DNA from: Paenibacillus sp. H1-7
GTDB lineage: Bacteria > Bacillota > Bacilli > Paenibacillales > NBRC-103111
Length of the DNA: 64,000 nucleotides
Assembly: GCF_022354825.1 (NCBI RefSeq)
Contig: NZ_CP031168.1
Location: 3,659,501-3,723,500 of the forward strand
Reading direction: 5' to 3'
Part shown: positions 1-8,647 of the stretch, one piece after another
Layout: each line of letters begins with the position of its first letter
Numbering within the stretch: the stretch's first letter is position 1
The notes under the pieces: model-generated
What the model was told of the DNA's origin: nothing
What the model saw: only the letters and a program-made list of their open reading frames with translations
The model's database searches: none
Program-made: the position numbers and the translations under genes

Positions 1-1
1 T

Positions 2-166
2 TTGGCGGATCAGCCGCTGGAGTGTACCGCATTGGGAGCAGGGAAAATGCTCGATTATGATATCCGTAAATTGGACCGCACCCGTTCCTCCAAAAGCGGC
101 AGCAAAGGGTTCCAGCCGGATCCGCTTCATGAGAATGAAGCCGTTAAGCAAGCGGCGGGAGATTAA
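2..166 (+). CDS. C-terminal end of an MreB/Mbl-like actin-fold protein (partial)
   Basis: The reading frame is open from the left edge to a TAA and gives 54 residues beginning LADQPLECTALGAGKMLDYD. This matches the end of the bacterial actin family (MreB, Mbl, MreBH), where a segment of the form 'ADxPLxCVAxGTGKALE' closes the fold and a short variable tail follows. The tail here (about 30 residues, rich in Lys, Ser and Glu) is longer than in the B. subtilis proteins. Proteins of this family form membrane-bound filaments that guide cell-wall synthesis in rods. Only the last part is in the window, so the exact paralogue cannot be told, and another ASKHA-fold protein is possible. A terminator follows about 50 bases later. 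Confidence 0.5.
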   Translation: MADQPLECTALGAGKMLDYDIRKLDRTRSSKSGSKGFQPDPLHENEAVKQAAGD

Positions 167-215
167 TTGCAAACAAACCGTACATACGATGACCTTGAAG
201 CATCGTTCCATAAGG

Positions 216-251
216 AAACCGCAGGCTCTAGCAGAAGCCTGCGGTTTTTTC
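216..251 (+). terminator. Rho-independent terminator after the MreB/Mbl-like gene
   Basis: A GC-rich stem (AAACCGCAGGCT pairing with AGCCTGCGGTTT) is followed by a T run on the plus strand. It lies between two convergent genes. The minus-strand T run is weaker, but it may also stop xerS transcription. Confidence 0.85.
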
Positions 252-282
252 TGTTGCTTTAAATACGTGCAGCCTAACCGTG

Positions 283-1416
283 TTACCTGGTCGCATAACG
301 CGATGCCGACGCAGGGGCGTTCTTGCTTTCGGACTCCTGCTCTTTCCGGTTGTCGATAGCTTCCGCCATCGTTTTATCGGTCAAATGGGCATAAATCTGC
401 GTCGTTTCCGGCGAAGCATGCCCGAGCTGCTCCTGCGTCTTGTACAGGTCATTCCGCAAATAATAGTCGGTTGCGAAAGAATGGCGCAGCTTATGTACGG
501 ACAGGAACGGCTTGCCGAACCGCTTGGCATACTTGATTACCATTTCCTGCATCGCGCGCTTGGTCATCCGCTCGCCTTCTTTTTTTCCGTTCGCTATGGC
601 AAGGAAGAGAGCCTTTTCTCGCTTGGGCGCTTTGTACCTGGTTTGCCGCAGATCCAAATACGCTGCGAGGTCGTCGAACGCCTCCTGACGGAAGTAGACG
701 GGCGTCTTGAAGGAGTCGTCATTTTTACCTTTGCGGTACACATGGGTCAGCTTCTTCTTCATATCGATATCGTCGACATTGAGATTCACCACCTCGGAGA
801 CACGAAGCCCCGAGTTTAGAATGAGGCTGATGATACAGCCGTCGCGCACTTTATTCAGCTCGTACGAATACATCGCCTGCTTGTTGTTCGCGATATCTTG
901 CTCATAGCCGTTATATACATAATCCAGGAATTCGCGGATTTCGTCCTCCTGCAGCAGCTTTCCTTCAAGCTTCGCCGCAGTGTCCTTCGGTTTATGAGTC
1001 CGTTTGATCTCGACCTTAGCCATCACATTGCGCTTCAGCAGCGGATAGAACTGCTCATCCTCGGCGATCTGGCTTAAGTAGTGGAACAGCGAGCGAAGAG
1101 ACGAGAGCTTGCGGGATATCGTTGTCTTGCTGTTGGCATTTTCCTTGCGCGTGGACAAAAACATGCGGAAATTATCGATGCTCTCCATATGCAGCTTCTC
1201 CAGCGATTCGATAGGCACATCCTTTATCGTTTGACCTTCGGCCAACCCTTCGGCCAGCAGCCAGGATAAGAAGGTTTCATAATCCCTAACATATTCCAGC
1301 AAGGACGAGGGAGACAGGTCGGGCAGTTTATAATTGATGAATTTTTCGACATACCAAGGCATGGACGGAATTTTTTTGTCCAGCTCTTGACGGTCCTTCA
1401 CTTTCAGTATGTTCAA
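283..1416 (-). CDS. xerS: XerS-type tyrosine recombinase
   Basis: The 377-residue protein has an N-terminal SAM-like core-binding domain (about residues 20-120) and a C-terminal catalytic domain (about 155-360). The tyrosine-recombinase residues are visible: Arg205 in NSGLRVSE, Lys near 229-231, His308 and Arg311 in HKLRHSF, His333 in LGHAS and nucleophile Tyr342 in QIYAHL. The length and the MPWYVEKF...YKLPDLSPSSLLEYVRDY start fit XerS, the single recombinase that resolves chromosome dimers in some Firmicutes, although many Bacillales use XerC/D instead. It starts with TTG, with GAGGTGA (1422-1428) at normal spacing. It is transcribed alone, divergently from the spore lipoprotein gene. A role in chromosome dimer resolution is inferred; a mobile-element integrase is less likely because no element boundaries or partner genes are seen. 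Confidence 0.85.
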   Translation of the reverse strand: MNILKVKDRQELDKKIPSMPWYVEKFINYKLPDLSPSSLLEYVRDYETFLSWLLAEGLAEGQTIKDVPIESLEKLHMESIDNFRMFLSTRKENANSKTTISRKLSSLRSLFHYLSQIAEDEQFYPLLKRNVMAKVEIKRTHKPKDTAAKLEGKLLQEDEIREFLDYVYNGYEQDIANNKQAMYSYELNKVRDGCIISLILNSGLRVSEVVNLNVDDIDMKKKLTHVYRKGKNDDSFKTPVYFRQEAFDDLAAYLDLRQTRYKAPKREKALFLAIANGKKEGERMTKRAMQEMVIKYAKRFGKPFLSVHKLRHSFATDYYLRNDLYKTQEQLGHASPETTQIYAHLTDKTMAEAIDNRKEQESESKNAPASASRYATR

Positions 1417-1560
1417 GAAGAGTCACCTCGCTATTGTATTGTTCGCAGGAAAGAAACGGCAAGTGAGGAAAAGCTATCTGATTCTTAGTATAGTACAGCG
1501 CGGCGGTGAATTGTAGTGTGCAAGTCCGTCTACCCGTAAAAGGATGGAAAGATGGAGGAT

Positions 1561-1590
1561 GCATGAGAAGCAATTGAACAAAGCATACTA
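1561..1590 (+). promoter_or_regulatory. Sigma-G/F-like forespore promoter
   Basis: GCATG (1561-1565) matches the sigma-G -35 element GHATR. CATACTA (1584-1590) matches the -10 element CATWHTA, and the spacer is 18 bases. The predicted start is about 25 bases before the initiation codon of the YhcN-like gene. Confidence 0.6.
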
Positions 1591-1622
1591 AGAATTAAAT
1601 TAAAGAAAGGGGGACAAACTTC

Positions 1623-2114
1623 ATGTCCAATCACACTTCCAAAATGGTTGTATGCACGATTTCGGCCTTCCTGCTCGCAGGCTCATTAACGGCGTGCACA
1701 CGGAACCAAGCGGCGCAGCCCGCTCCAAATCAATCCGTACGTCAGCAGGCTGCCAATCCAACGCCGGCTGCGATTCAAGACAATCGGATTCAAGTGGCCA
1801 GACAGGCGGCGGACAAAATCGTTCAGCTTCCCGGAGTCAAGTCCGCGAACGTTCTGGTTACACAGAACAATGCTTATGTGGCTGCCGTGCTAAAAGACGG
1901 CACTGGACAGCTGACGAGAGATATGGAAGGTAAAATCGCCCAACAAGTAAAATCGACGGATGGCAACGTTCATAACGTGTATGTATCTACGAACCCCGAC
2001 TTCGTTCAACGGGTGAACAATTATGCTGCCGATGTTGCCGCCGGCAGACCGGTTTCCGGCTTTTTTGCGGAGTTCACGGAAATGGTAAAACGGGTATTCC
2101 CGAATCCGCGATAA
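1623..2114 (+). CDS. YhcN/YlaJ-family spore lipoprotein
   Basis: The 163-residue protein begins with a lipoprotein signal peptide ending in the lipobox LTAC (Cys near residue 25). A Gln/Ala/Pro-rich linker follows, then a compact domain (about 55-130) with the YhcN/YlaJ pattern 'A..AA.KI..LPGVKSANVLVTQNNAYVAAVLK'. Members are lipoproteins of the forespore inner membrane that affect germination or outgrowth. The good RBS (AAGAAAGGGGG) supports the ATG chosen. It is a single-gene unit with its own terminator, and a forespore-type promoter lies just upstream, which agrees with the family role. The short C-terminal extension (GFFAEFTEMVKRVFPNPR) is probably amphipathic. Confidence 0.8.
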   Translation: MSNHTSKMVVCTISAFLLAGSLTACTRNQAAQPAPNQSVRQQAANPTPAAIQDNRIQVARQAADKIVQLPGVKSANVLVTQNNAYVAAVLKDGTGQLTRDMEGKIAQQVKSTDGNVHNVYVSTNPDFVQRVNNYAADVAAGRPVSGFFAEFTEMVKRVFPNPR

Positions 2115-2123
2115 CGATGATCC

Positions 2124-2179
2124 GAAGCCCTGAGTGATGAGAAGCCGCGAGGCGGATTCATTGCTTCAGGGCTTTTTTT
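2124..2179 (+). terminator. Rho-independent terminator after the spore lipoprotein gene
   Basis: GAAGCCCTGA pairs with TTCAGGGCTT around a roughly 30-base loop that has a small inner hairpin, followed by seven T. Confidence 0.8.
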
Positions 2180-2282
2180 GCTGCAATCTCTTCGTAGATT
2201 TTTCGAGCCTCCTTATGGTAAAGTTTAGTTTGATACCATTATTACTGAGGACATCTTACGAACGAAAGAGAGGTTGCGGCGA

Positions 2283-3248
2283 ATGCAGTTGAGCGAAATT
2301 CAATCGTTGGCGCAAACGATTCGAGCTAATGTGAGCAAGGTCATCGTTGGAAAGGAAGACGTTATCGACAAGCTGCTTATTGCCCTCATAGCTTCCGGTC
2401 ATATTCTGCTCGAAGACGTGCCCGGCACGGGAAAAACGCTGCTCGCCAAAGCAGTGGCGAAATCTTTGAATTGCAGCTTCAAACGGATTCAATTTACTCC
2501 CGATTTGCTGCCTTCGGATTTGAGCGGAATCAATTATTTCAATCAAAAGCTATCGGAATTCGAGTTCCGCCCCGGGCCTCTGTTTACGAATATTTTGTTG
2601 GCCGACGAGATCAACCGGGCCACGCCGCGCACGCAATCGAGCCTGTTGGAATGTATGGAAGAAAGGCAGATCAGCATTGACGGCGAGACGAGGGGGCTGG
2701 AGCAGCCTTTCCTGGTTATTGCAACCCAGAACCCGGTGGAAAACCAGGGGACGTTTCCGTTACCCGAGGCGCAGCTGGACCGGTTTCTATTCAAGGTGAG
2801 AATGGGGTATCCTACAACCGAAGAAGGACTGGACATCATGAAACGGTTTAAGGATGCCAACCCGCTCGAAGCGATTGTGAGCGTAGCGGGAACGGACGAG
2901 ATCATCGCGGCACAGCGTCATTATTCCCAGGTGACGGTTAGCGACGAGCTGTTGAGGTATATGCTGCAGATCGTGGAAAAAACGAGATATCACAGCGAAG
3001 TGGCGACAGGCGTCAGCCCCCGCGGCAGTCAGGCATTATTGAAAGCGGTTCAAGTGCAGGCGCTGCTTCAAGGCAGAGATTTCGCAACGCCGGATGACGT
3101 CAAAGCGATGGCAGGGCCCGTGCTTGCGCACCGCATAATGGTCAAAGGCTCGTTCCGCTCGCGGCATCTTGCGGCTGAGTCGATTGTCGATTCCATCCTG
3201 CAGGAGGTTACCGTACCGGCTGAATCCGAGTTGGTGAAGCAGGAATGA
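2283..3248 (+). CDS. MoxR-family AAA+ ATPase
   Basis: About 320 residues. Walker A is DVPGTGKT (near residue 45), Walker B is LLADEINRA (near 105), then ATQNPVENQGTFPLPEAQLDRF with the sensor and arginine-finger region of MoxR proteins, and a C-terminal lid domain with TGVSPRGSQALLKA. MoxR ATPases are thought to act as chaperones that mature protein complexes. The ATG at 2283 is preferred over the in-frame TTG at 2274 because the RBS (AGAGAGG, 2267-2273) abuts the TTG but is 9 bases from the ATG. Its stop overlaps the next start (ATGA). It therefore forms a translationally coupled operon with the DUF58 and DUF4129 proteins, the layout seen in B. subtilis yeaC-yeaD-yebA. Confidence 0.9.
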   Translation: MQLSEIQSLAQTIRANVSKVIVGKEDVIDKLLIALIASGHILLEDVPGTGKTLLAKAVAKSLNCSFKRIQFTPDLLPSDLSGINYFNQKLSEFEFRPGPLFTNILLADEINRATPRTQSSLLECMEERQISIDGETRGLEQPFLVIATQNPVENQGTFPLPEAQLDRFLFKVRMGYPTTEEGLDIMKRFKDANPLEAIVSVAGTDEIIAAQRHYSQVTVSDELLRYMLQIVEKTRYHSEVATGVSPRGSQALLKAVQVQALLQGRDFATPDDVKAMAGPVLAHRIMVKGSFRSRHLAAESIVDSILQEVTVPAESELVKQE

Positions 3249-4357
3249 GCATTCATTGGTTGTTATTCATTACCTTAATTGTTTTGGTGCTGCAGGTAAT
3301 CTTGTTCCGCTTCTTCGGCGACAAAGGGCTTACTTATCATCGGTATTTCAGCATGAAAGCCTGCTTCGAAGGGGAGGAGGCCGAGATGGTGGAGCGGATC
3401 GCGAACCGGAATTTACTGCCGGTCCCCTGGCTGAGGCTAGAATCGCTGATCCATGCGAATTTGGTATTCTACAGCCAATCGAACCTGGACATCAACAACG
3501 GCGCCATGTTCCAAAATCATAAGAGCTTGTTCAGTCTGATGCCCTACACGCAGGTGACAAGACGTCACAGGATGGTGTGCCGCAAAAGAGGCTGCTACCG
3601 CTTGAATACGGCAGCGCTTACTCACGGCGATCTGCTCGGGATGTACAAAAATACGCTCAAGCTCGAGCTGGATGCCGAGCTGCTGGTGTACCCGAAGCTC
3701 GCGCCCCTCGAGGAAATCGCGCTGCCGTCGCACAGCTGGCAGGGGGACTTCTCCGTGCGCCGCTGGATCGTAGACGATCCGTTCATGATCACAGGCGTAC
3801 GGGAATACCGATACGGCGATCCCTTGAACGGGGTGAACTGGAAAGCGACGGCCCGGATGGGCAAGCTCCAGGTGCATCAGCGAGATTATACGGCGGATCA
3901 CCGGCTTATGATTTATTTGAATGTGGAAGATCATGAGAAGATGTGGAATCAGGTCAACGATGAAGAGCTGTACGAGCGAGGATTGTCTTATGCCGCCGCC
4001 ATTGCCCAGCAAGCTATAGATCAGGGGATGGAAACGGGCTTCGGCACGAACGCCTATACCGTCGATGCTCCGAAGGAAGCGGTACGCGTTCACCCTGGCA
4101 GCGGTTCGGAGCAGATGACCTTTATTCTGGAGACGATGGCGAAGGTTGTCGTCGCCCGCAGCATTCCGTTCGATACATTGCTCGAGGAGGAAGCAGCGAG
4201 CGGATTCTCCAATCGCGATATTCTCATTATTACTTCTTATATAGGCGAGAAAATGAAGACGCCGATCGAGCAGCTCCGTTATCAAGGCAACTCCGTGGAC
4301 ATCCTGCAGCTGGAGAAGCGAATGCGCCCGGATGAACAGGCGGGTGAGAGCGCATGA
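3245..4357 (+). CDS. DUF58 domain protein
   Basis: The 370-residue protein opens with a hydrophobic segment (about 5-25). A beta-rich region follows, then the DUF58 signature 'DPFMITGVREYRYGDPLNGVNWKATARMGKLQVHQRD' (about 178-215), which starts a von Willebrand factor A-like fold. DUF58 proteins are almost always encoded next to a MoxR ATPase and are thought to be its partner. The gene overlaps both neighbours by 4 bases (ATGA at each junction), so the three proteins are probably made in fixed ratio. The precise function is unknown. Confidence 0.85.
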   Translation: MSIHWLLFITLIVLVLQVILFRFFGDKGLTYHRYFSMKACFEGEEAEMVERIANRNLLPVPWLRLESLIHANLVFYSQSNLDINNGAMFQNHKSLFSLMPYTQVTRRHRMVCRKRGCYRLNTAALTHGDLLGMYKNTLKLELDAELLVYPKLAPLEEIALPSHSWQGDFSVRRWIVDDPFMITGVREYRYGDPLNGVNWKATARMGKLQVHQRDYTADHRLMIYLNVEDHEKMWNQVNDEELYERGLSYAAAIAQQAIDQGMETGFGTNAYTVDAPKEAVRVHPGSGSEQMTFILETMAKVVVARSIPFDTLLEEEAASGFSNRDILIITSYIGEKMKTPIEQLRYQGNSVDILQLEKRMRPDEQAGESA

Positions 4358-5661
4358 GCTTCCTCTCCCGTATGGGTGCAGCGGTCCTTAAAGGCTGCGC
4401 CGAGCTGCTGCTGTTTCTGCCTCTGCTGCTCGTGTTATCCGTCTATGTGCTGCCGGAGAACGTTCGCTGGATATGGCTTGCTACGCTTCCGGTATGTTAT
4501 GCCGCCGGTTTTGCTGCCGCCACATGGATCCGGATAACAAGGCTATTCCAGCTGTTATTTCTCATCGCTTGCTTGGGCGGTGGCTATACCTACCTGCTGT
4601 TCGGCACCGACCTTATCGCGCTGGTGTCCATCCCAATAGCCTGCATAGCGGTCTACAGAGGGATCAAGCTGACGGAGGTTCCCTGGTATATGCTATTTCC
4701 GGCAAGCTTTTTCCTGCTCGGTATGATTTTATATTTTTTCGCATCGGTTATCTTGCATTTCATGCCTGAATTTGAACCTTTCATGCCGTTATTGACAGGG
4801 GGCGGACTCGTATCGCTGGCAGTGACCCTGTTTGTGACGAATGAATCCAACATGAAACAGGAATCGCTGCCAGGGGATAAAGAACCGGTCATTGCATCGG
4901 AAATGAAATGGAAAAATCGCCTGCTGATCGGGCTTGTTTTGCTGCTGATCGCACTCATCGTAGCATTTCGGATGCTGCAGCAGGCGATGGGGTGGCTGAA
5001 GGAGCAGCTGGCCGCCCTGCTGCGTGCGCTGTTCGCTTCCTCCGACAAGCCGCCGGCTATGGTTCCTGAGCAAAAGCCGCAGCCTACGCCGCCTAATTTG
5101 GGGGTGAGCGAGGCGCCGCCGGTTTGGCTCGAGGTGCTGGAGAAGATATTTTACTATATTACGGCGGCGGTTATTATTGCTGCGGTCTTGTATTTGCTGT
5201 ACAGGATCGCGATCAAGATTCCCGGCTGGGCGCGGCTTTTCTTTACCTGGCTCGCAGGCAAGCTCCGTTCGAACGATATGCGGGCAAGCCGGACCGGGTA
5301 TGAGGACGATGTCGAGAGTCTGATGGATTGGGATCAGCTCGGCAGCCAGCTGTTCTCCCGCTGGAGACGATGGTTCGGCGGTTCGCGGCCGGAGAAGTGG
5401 GAGGATATGGCCACGAACCGGGATCGCATCCGTTTTTTGTATCGCAGCTGGCTGCGTCAATCGATCCATCAGGGATACCGCATTAAACGGTATTTGACCC
5501 CACGTGAAACCGGCCGGGAGATAGAGGCTTGGCACAAGCTTCCTCCCGATGAGGCGGATAAGCTGGTCGCCATGTATGATTCCGTCCGCTATGGTGATAA
5601 GGATGCCGTTTCCGATCAGGAGGTTCTTGCTCTGAAACGGGCAATGGAGAAGAAGCAGTAA
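4354..5661 (+). CDS. Multispanning membrane protein with C-terminal DUF4129-like domain
   Basis: The 435-residue protein has about five N-terminal membrane segments (residues 8-165), a sixth near 190-208, a Pro-rich loop (about 230-250) and another segment near 263-285. A cytoplasmic tail then contains 'RIRFLYRSWLRQSIHQGYRIKRYLTPRETGREI', typical of DUF4129. In many Bacillales the third gene of this operon encodes a longer membrane transglutaminase that ends in the same tail. Here no transglutaminase Cys-His-Asp core is visible between the membrane part and the tail. It is coupled to the DUF58 gene by a 4-base overlap. A role in envelope quality control with the MoxR/DUF58 pair is inferred. 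Confidence 0.7.
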   Translation: MSFLSRMGAAVLKGCAELLLFLPLLLVLSVYVLPENVRWIWLATLPVCYAAGFAAATWIRITRLFQLLFLIACLGGGYTYLLFGTDLIALVSIPIACIAVYRGIKLTEVPWYMLFPASFFLLGMILYFFASVILHFMPEFEPFMPLLTGGGLVSLAVTLFVTNESNMKQESLPGDKEPVIASEMKWKNRLLIGLVLLLIALIVAFRMLQQAMGWLKEQLAALLRALFASSDKPPAMVPEQKPQPTPPNLGVSEAPPVWLEVLEKIFYYITAAVIIAAVLYLLYRIAIKIPGWARLFFTWLAGKLRSNDMRASRTGYEDDVESLMDWDQLGSQLFSRWRRWFGGSRPEKWEDMATNRDRIRFLYRSWLRQSIHQGYRIKRYLTPRETGREIEAWHKLPPDEADKLVAMYDSVRYGDKDAVSDQEVLALKRAMEKKQ

Positions 5662-5757
5662 GCATCCTGCCGCCGCCAAGAGTCGAATCGGTTGAAATAG
5701 GGGAGCGATTTCCATTATAATTTTTGAAGCGTACAGGTTACAGGAAGGGTGAGCAGG

Positions 5758-6021
5758 TTGATTAAGGTAATGGATGCATCCATGTCATACAGCAAGGAAG
5801 ACGGCTACATCGGGAAAGTGGCTTTTGAATTTAAGGATCATAAGCTGCCTTACGAAATCACATTGCACAGCAAGAACGGGAAAGAATGGAGCTACGGCTT
5901 ATTCTTCCTGAATGAATCGGGTAGTGAGGATGAGATTCTGGAAGTCGAGGATGTGCTTGAGGAAAGCGACGAATGGTACGATTTCCTCGTCAACGCCGCG
6001 AAAAACACACTTCAGAAATAA
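5758..6021 (+). CDS. Small acidic protein of unknown function
   Basis: An 87-residue acidic protein, MIKVMDASMSYSKEDGY..., ending in a strongly acidic stretch (SGSEDEILEVEDVLEESDEW). It looks like a compact beta-sheet protein; I do not recognise a family. The TTG at 5758 is preferred because the AAGGGTGA RBS is about 6 bases upstream. A GTG at 5749 would overlap that RBS. The gene lies about 100 bases after the DUF4129 gene and ends in a terminator, so it could be the last gene of that operon or an independent unit. Confidence 0.65.
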   Translation: MIKVMDASMSYSKEDGYIGKVAFEFKDHKLPYEITLHSKNGKEWSYGLFFLNESGSEDEILEVEDVLEESDEWYDFLVNAAKNTLQK

Positions 6022-6035
6022 GCTGTTTCAAAAGG

Positions 6036-6069
6036 GAACTGTCGACCGGGTGTCGGCAGTTTTTTTTTG
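6036..6069 (+). terminator. Rho-independent terminator
   Basis: AACTGTCGA pairs with TCGGCAGTT (one G-U pair) around a short loop, followed by nine T. Confidence 0.8.
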
Positions 6070-6094
6070 TTGGAACAGCCTACAAATGTTTCCC

Positions 6095-6122
6095 TTGACA
6101 AAAATATTTTGCCGAGTACAAT
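6095..6122 (+). promoter_or_regulatory. Sigma-A promoter upstream of mntH
   Basis: TTGACA (6095-6100) and TACAAT (6117-6122) with a 16-base spacer. It lies about 145 bases before the Nramp start, leaving a long leader. Confidence 0.6.
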
Positions 6123-6193
6123 CACATACATAGGAACTTTTGCTTTAATCAGCATATAATTTAATTACGCAATTGGTTTTTTTTACCCGAAAA

Positions 6194-6208
6194 GTTGCAC
6201 GAGGCAAA
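6194..6208 (+). promoter_or_regulatory. Possible metal-regulator operator before mntH
   Basis: TTGC ACGAG GCAA forms a small inverted repeat in an AT-rich stretch. B. subtilis mntH is controlled by MntR at a TTTGCC/GGCAAA-like site, and this element is similar in spirit, but the match is short. Confidence 0.25.
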
Positions 6209-6266
6209 CAAATTTAACCTAATGCATAGATGTCCATATTATTAAGACTGTAAGAGGTGATAGCTT

Positions 6267-7616
6267 ATGTTGGAAAACAGCCAAATCAACCAAACGGCGG
6301 ACGAAGGATGGAGATTGTCAAGGAAGCAGGCGACGCTTCCTGAAGTATACCGTTCTCTCAAAATTCCTAAGACCGGAAGCTGGATCAAAAAATTTCTTGC
6401 GTTCGCCGGACCGGGCTACCTGGTAGCCGTCGGGTACATGGACCCGGGAAACTGGGCGACGGATATCGCAGGAGGATCGATGTTCGGATATTCCTTGCTG
6501 TCGGTCATCCTGTTATCGAACCTGATGGCGATGCTGCTCCAATCGCTGGCCGGCAAGCTCGGGATCGTCACAGGCAGAGACTTGGCTCAAGCATGCCGGG
6601 ATCATTATTCCAAGCCGGTTGCATTTACATTGTGGATCCTGTGCGAGCTGGCGATAGCGGCTTGTGATCTTGCGGAAGTGATCGGATCGGCCATAGCCCT
6701 GAACCTGCTATTCGGCATCCCGTTACTGTACGGGGTCATGATAACCGCCGTGGATGTTCTGTTAGTTTTGCTGCTGCAAAATAAAGGCTTCCGGTTCATT
6801 GAATCGCTCGTCATCGTGCTTATTGTAACGATCGGCGGCTGCTTCTTAACCGAAATGATCTTGTCGAAGCCGGATATCGGCGGCATTGCCCGAGGCTTCG
6901 TACCGACCACGGAGCTGTTCACCAATCCGACGATGCTGTACATCGCTATTGGGATTCTCGGCGCAACGGTCATGCCGCATAACCTGTATTTGCATTCCTC
7001 TATTGTGCAAACACGGCAATTCGATCAAACTCGTGACGGGAAACGTCAAGCCATCAAATATGCGACCTGGGATTCGTCCATTGCGTTATTTTTCGCCTTG
7101 TTCATCAACGCGGCCATTCTTATTTTGTCCGCCGCTACGTTCCACAGGGCAGGAATGACCGATATTGCGGAAATCGGGGATGCTTATCAAATGCTGACGC
7201 CGCTTCTCGGTACGACGTTAGGAAGTATTCTGTTCGGCGTAGCGCTGCTCGCATCGGGGCAAAATTCTACTCTGACCGGAACGCTGGCAGGCCAGATCGT
7301 CATGGAGGGCTTCCTGAACATCCGGCTGCCCGGTTGGCTGCGCCGGCTGATTACGCGGATGATCGCCATCATTCCGGCGGTTATTGTAACAGCCATTGCC
7401 GGGGAGAGCGGAACGGCGAAGCTGCTTATTTTGAGCCAGGTCATTTTATCGCTGCAGCTGTCCTTTGCCGTTATTCCATTAGTATTTTTTACGAGCGATA
7501 AGAAGAAAATGGGTGAGTTCGCCAACAAAGGCTGGTTGAAATGGCTGTCCTGGGTGGTCGCAGGAGTCATCGCCATCTTGAATGTATATTTGCTGTACCA
7601 AACCTTTTTCGAATAA
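6267..7616 (+). CDS. mntH: Nramp-family divalent metal importer
   Basis: A 449-residue integral membrane protein with about 11 segments. Both metal-site motifs are present: DPGN in helix 1 ([15 protein letters not shown], near residue 55) and MPH in helix 6 ([13 protein letters not shown], near 235). The intracellular '[18 protein letters not shown]' motif also fits Nramp proteins. Family members bring Mn(II) or Fe(II) into the cytoplasm with protons. The roughly 40-residue N-terminal cytoplasmic part is ordinary for Bacillales. The gene stands alone with its own promoter and terminator. Regulation by an MntR- or Fur-like repressor is inferred. Confidence 0.92.
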   Translation: MLENSQINQTADEGWRLSRKQATLPEVYRSLKIPKTGSWIKKFLAFAGPGYLVAVGYMDPGNWATDIAGGSMFGYSLLSVILLSNLMAMLLQSLAGKLGIVTGRDLAQACRDHYSKPVAFTLWILCELAIAACDLAEVIGSAIALNLLFGIPLLYGVMITAVDVLLVLLLQNKGFRFIESLVIVLIVTIGGCFLTEMILSKPDIGGIARGFVPTTELFTNPTMLYIAIGILGATVMPHNLYLHSSIVQTRQFDQTRDGKRQAIKYATWDSSIALFFALFINAAILILSAATFHRAGMTDIAEIGDAYQMLTPLLGTTLGSILFGVALLASGQNSTLTGTLAGQIVMEGFLNIRLPGWLRRLITRMIAIIPAVIVTAIAGESGTAKLLILSQVILSLQLSFAVIPLVFFTSDKKKMGEFANKGWLKWLSWVVAGVIAILNVYLLYQTFFE

Positions 7617-7636
7617 ATCATTAGCTTGTTCACGAT

Positions 7637-7688
7637 CAGGTCAGGAATCGGACTCCTAAACGGGAGGGAAGATCCTGGCCTGTTTTTT
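7637..7688 (+). terminator. Rho-independent terminator after mntH
   Basis: CAGGTCAGGA pairs with TCCTGGCCTG around an imperfect loop, followed by a T run. Confidence 0.8.
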
Positions 7689-7799
7689 GCAGCATTATAT
7701 TATAGTTATTTCCTATGAAATAAATTGAATTTATATATTTTACATTATAACAGTCGCTGTATACTATAAATAGTAACAATGAAGAAATGAGGGATGGAC

Positions 7800-8480
7800 A
7801 TGAACGAGAAGGTGATCCGCCAATTTAATGAGGTGGCGCATAAGTATGATGAGCAGAGGCGGCTGCTGATTCCGTGCTTCGACGATTTTTACGGCACCGC
7901 AGTACGATGGGCGCAGACGGATAAGCCCTCGCCGCGAATCCTTGATTTAGGCGCAGGGACCGGTCTGCTGGCGGAAGGAATGCGGACCAAGTACCCTGCA
8001 TGCAAGCTGACCTTGATCGATTTGGGAGACAAGATGCTCGATATCGCCAAGCAGCGGTTCGCGGCCGTGGAGGAAATCGAATACATAGTCGCGGATTATA
8101 CGGAGTATCCGTTCGAGCACAAGTTTGACCTCATTGTCTCATCCTTATCGATCCATCATCTCACTCACGAGGCTAAGCAGACGCTGTTTCAAAGAATTTA
8201 CGGCTTGCTCGAAGACGGCGGCTTGTTCATTAACGCCGATCAAGTGATGGGGGAGACTCACGCCGTGGATCAGCTCTACAAACAGATGTGGGTGCAATGG
8301 ATACGCACCAACGGAATTTCGACGGAGGCTGCGGACGCATCGATCGAGCGGCGGAAGCTCGACATTAACGCGAAGGCCGGGGACCAGCTCCGCTGGCTTC
8401 AGGAAGCCGGTTTTCAGGAGTCGGACTGCGTATATAAGTACCAGGATTTTGCCGTTTTTTATGCAAGGAAATCGGAATAG
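7800..8480 (+). CDS. Class I SAM-dependent methyltransferase
   Basis: A 226-residue Rossmann-fold methyltransferase. Motif I is ILDLGAGTGLLAEGM (near residue 45), the acidic residue after strand 2 is in LTLIDLGDKML, motif II is YIVADYTEYPFEHKFDLIVSSLSIHHL, and motif III is LLEDGGLFINAD. It resembles the UbiE/YrrT-like small-molecule methyltransferases; the substrate cannot be read from sequence. The ATG at 7800 is preferred over the ATG at 7794 because GAGGG (7789-7793) touches the earlier codon. It is a single-gene unit ending in a terminator. Confidence 0.85.
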   Translation: MNEKVIRQFNEVAHKYDEQRRLLIPCFDDFYGTAVRWAQTDKPSPRILDLGAGTGLLAEGMRTKYPACKLTLIDLGDKMLDIAKQRFAAVEEIEYIVADYTEYPFEHKFDLIVSSLSIHHLTHEAKQTLFQRIYGLLEDGGLFINADQVMGETHAVDQLYKQMWVQWIRTNGISTEAADASIERRKLDINAKAGDQLRWLQEAGFQESDCVYKYQDFAVFYARKSE

Positions 8481-8501
8481 GAAGCATTTCTTGATAAATA
8501 A

Positions 8502-8529
8502 AGTCTGGCGTTTCTGCGCCAGGCTTTTT
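8502..8529 (+). terminator. Rho-independent terminator after the methyltransferase gene
   Basis: AGTCTGGCG pairs with CGCCAGGCT around a short loop, followed by five T. Confidence 0.8.
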
Positions 8530-8550
8530 GCTGTCCGTTTCGACAAAAAG

Positions 8551-8613
8551 TCAAAATCGTCGACAATGTAATCAAAATACCGTTAAATATCTTGCATTGC
8601 CATTGCTTATAAT
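8551..8613 (+). promoter_or_regulatory. Direct-repeat activator site and -10 box for the permease genes
   Basis: TCAAAAT occurs at 8551-8557 and again at 8572-8578, 21 bases apart. The second copy ends 29 bases before a TATAAT -10 box (8608-8613) that has no good -35 element. This is the pattern of an AraC-family activator site. The promoter of the binding-protein gene has the same arrangement. Confidence 0.5.
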
Positions 8614-8647
8614 AAACTCAACATTATAGAAGTAGAGGTGAAGCATC

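Noticed and set aside
283..1416. Tyrosine recombinase considered as the integrase of a mobile element
   Set aside because: No att-like repeats, excisionase or cargo are visible, and the protein resembles chromosomal XerS.
4789..5715. Minus-strand open frame of 308 codons opposite the DUF4129 gene
   Set aside because: Composition is Arg/Gln/Leu-rich and unstructured; the plus-strand membrane protein fits operon context.
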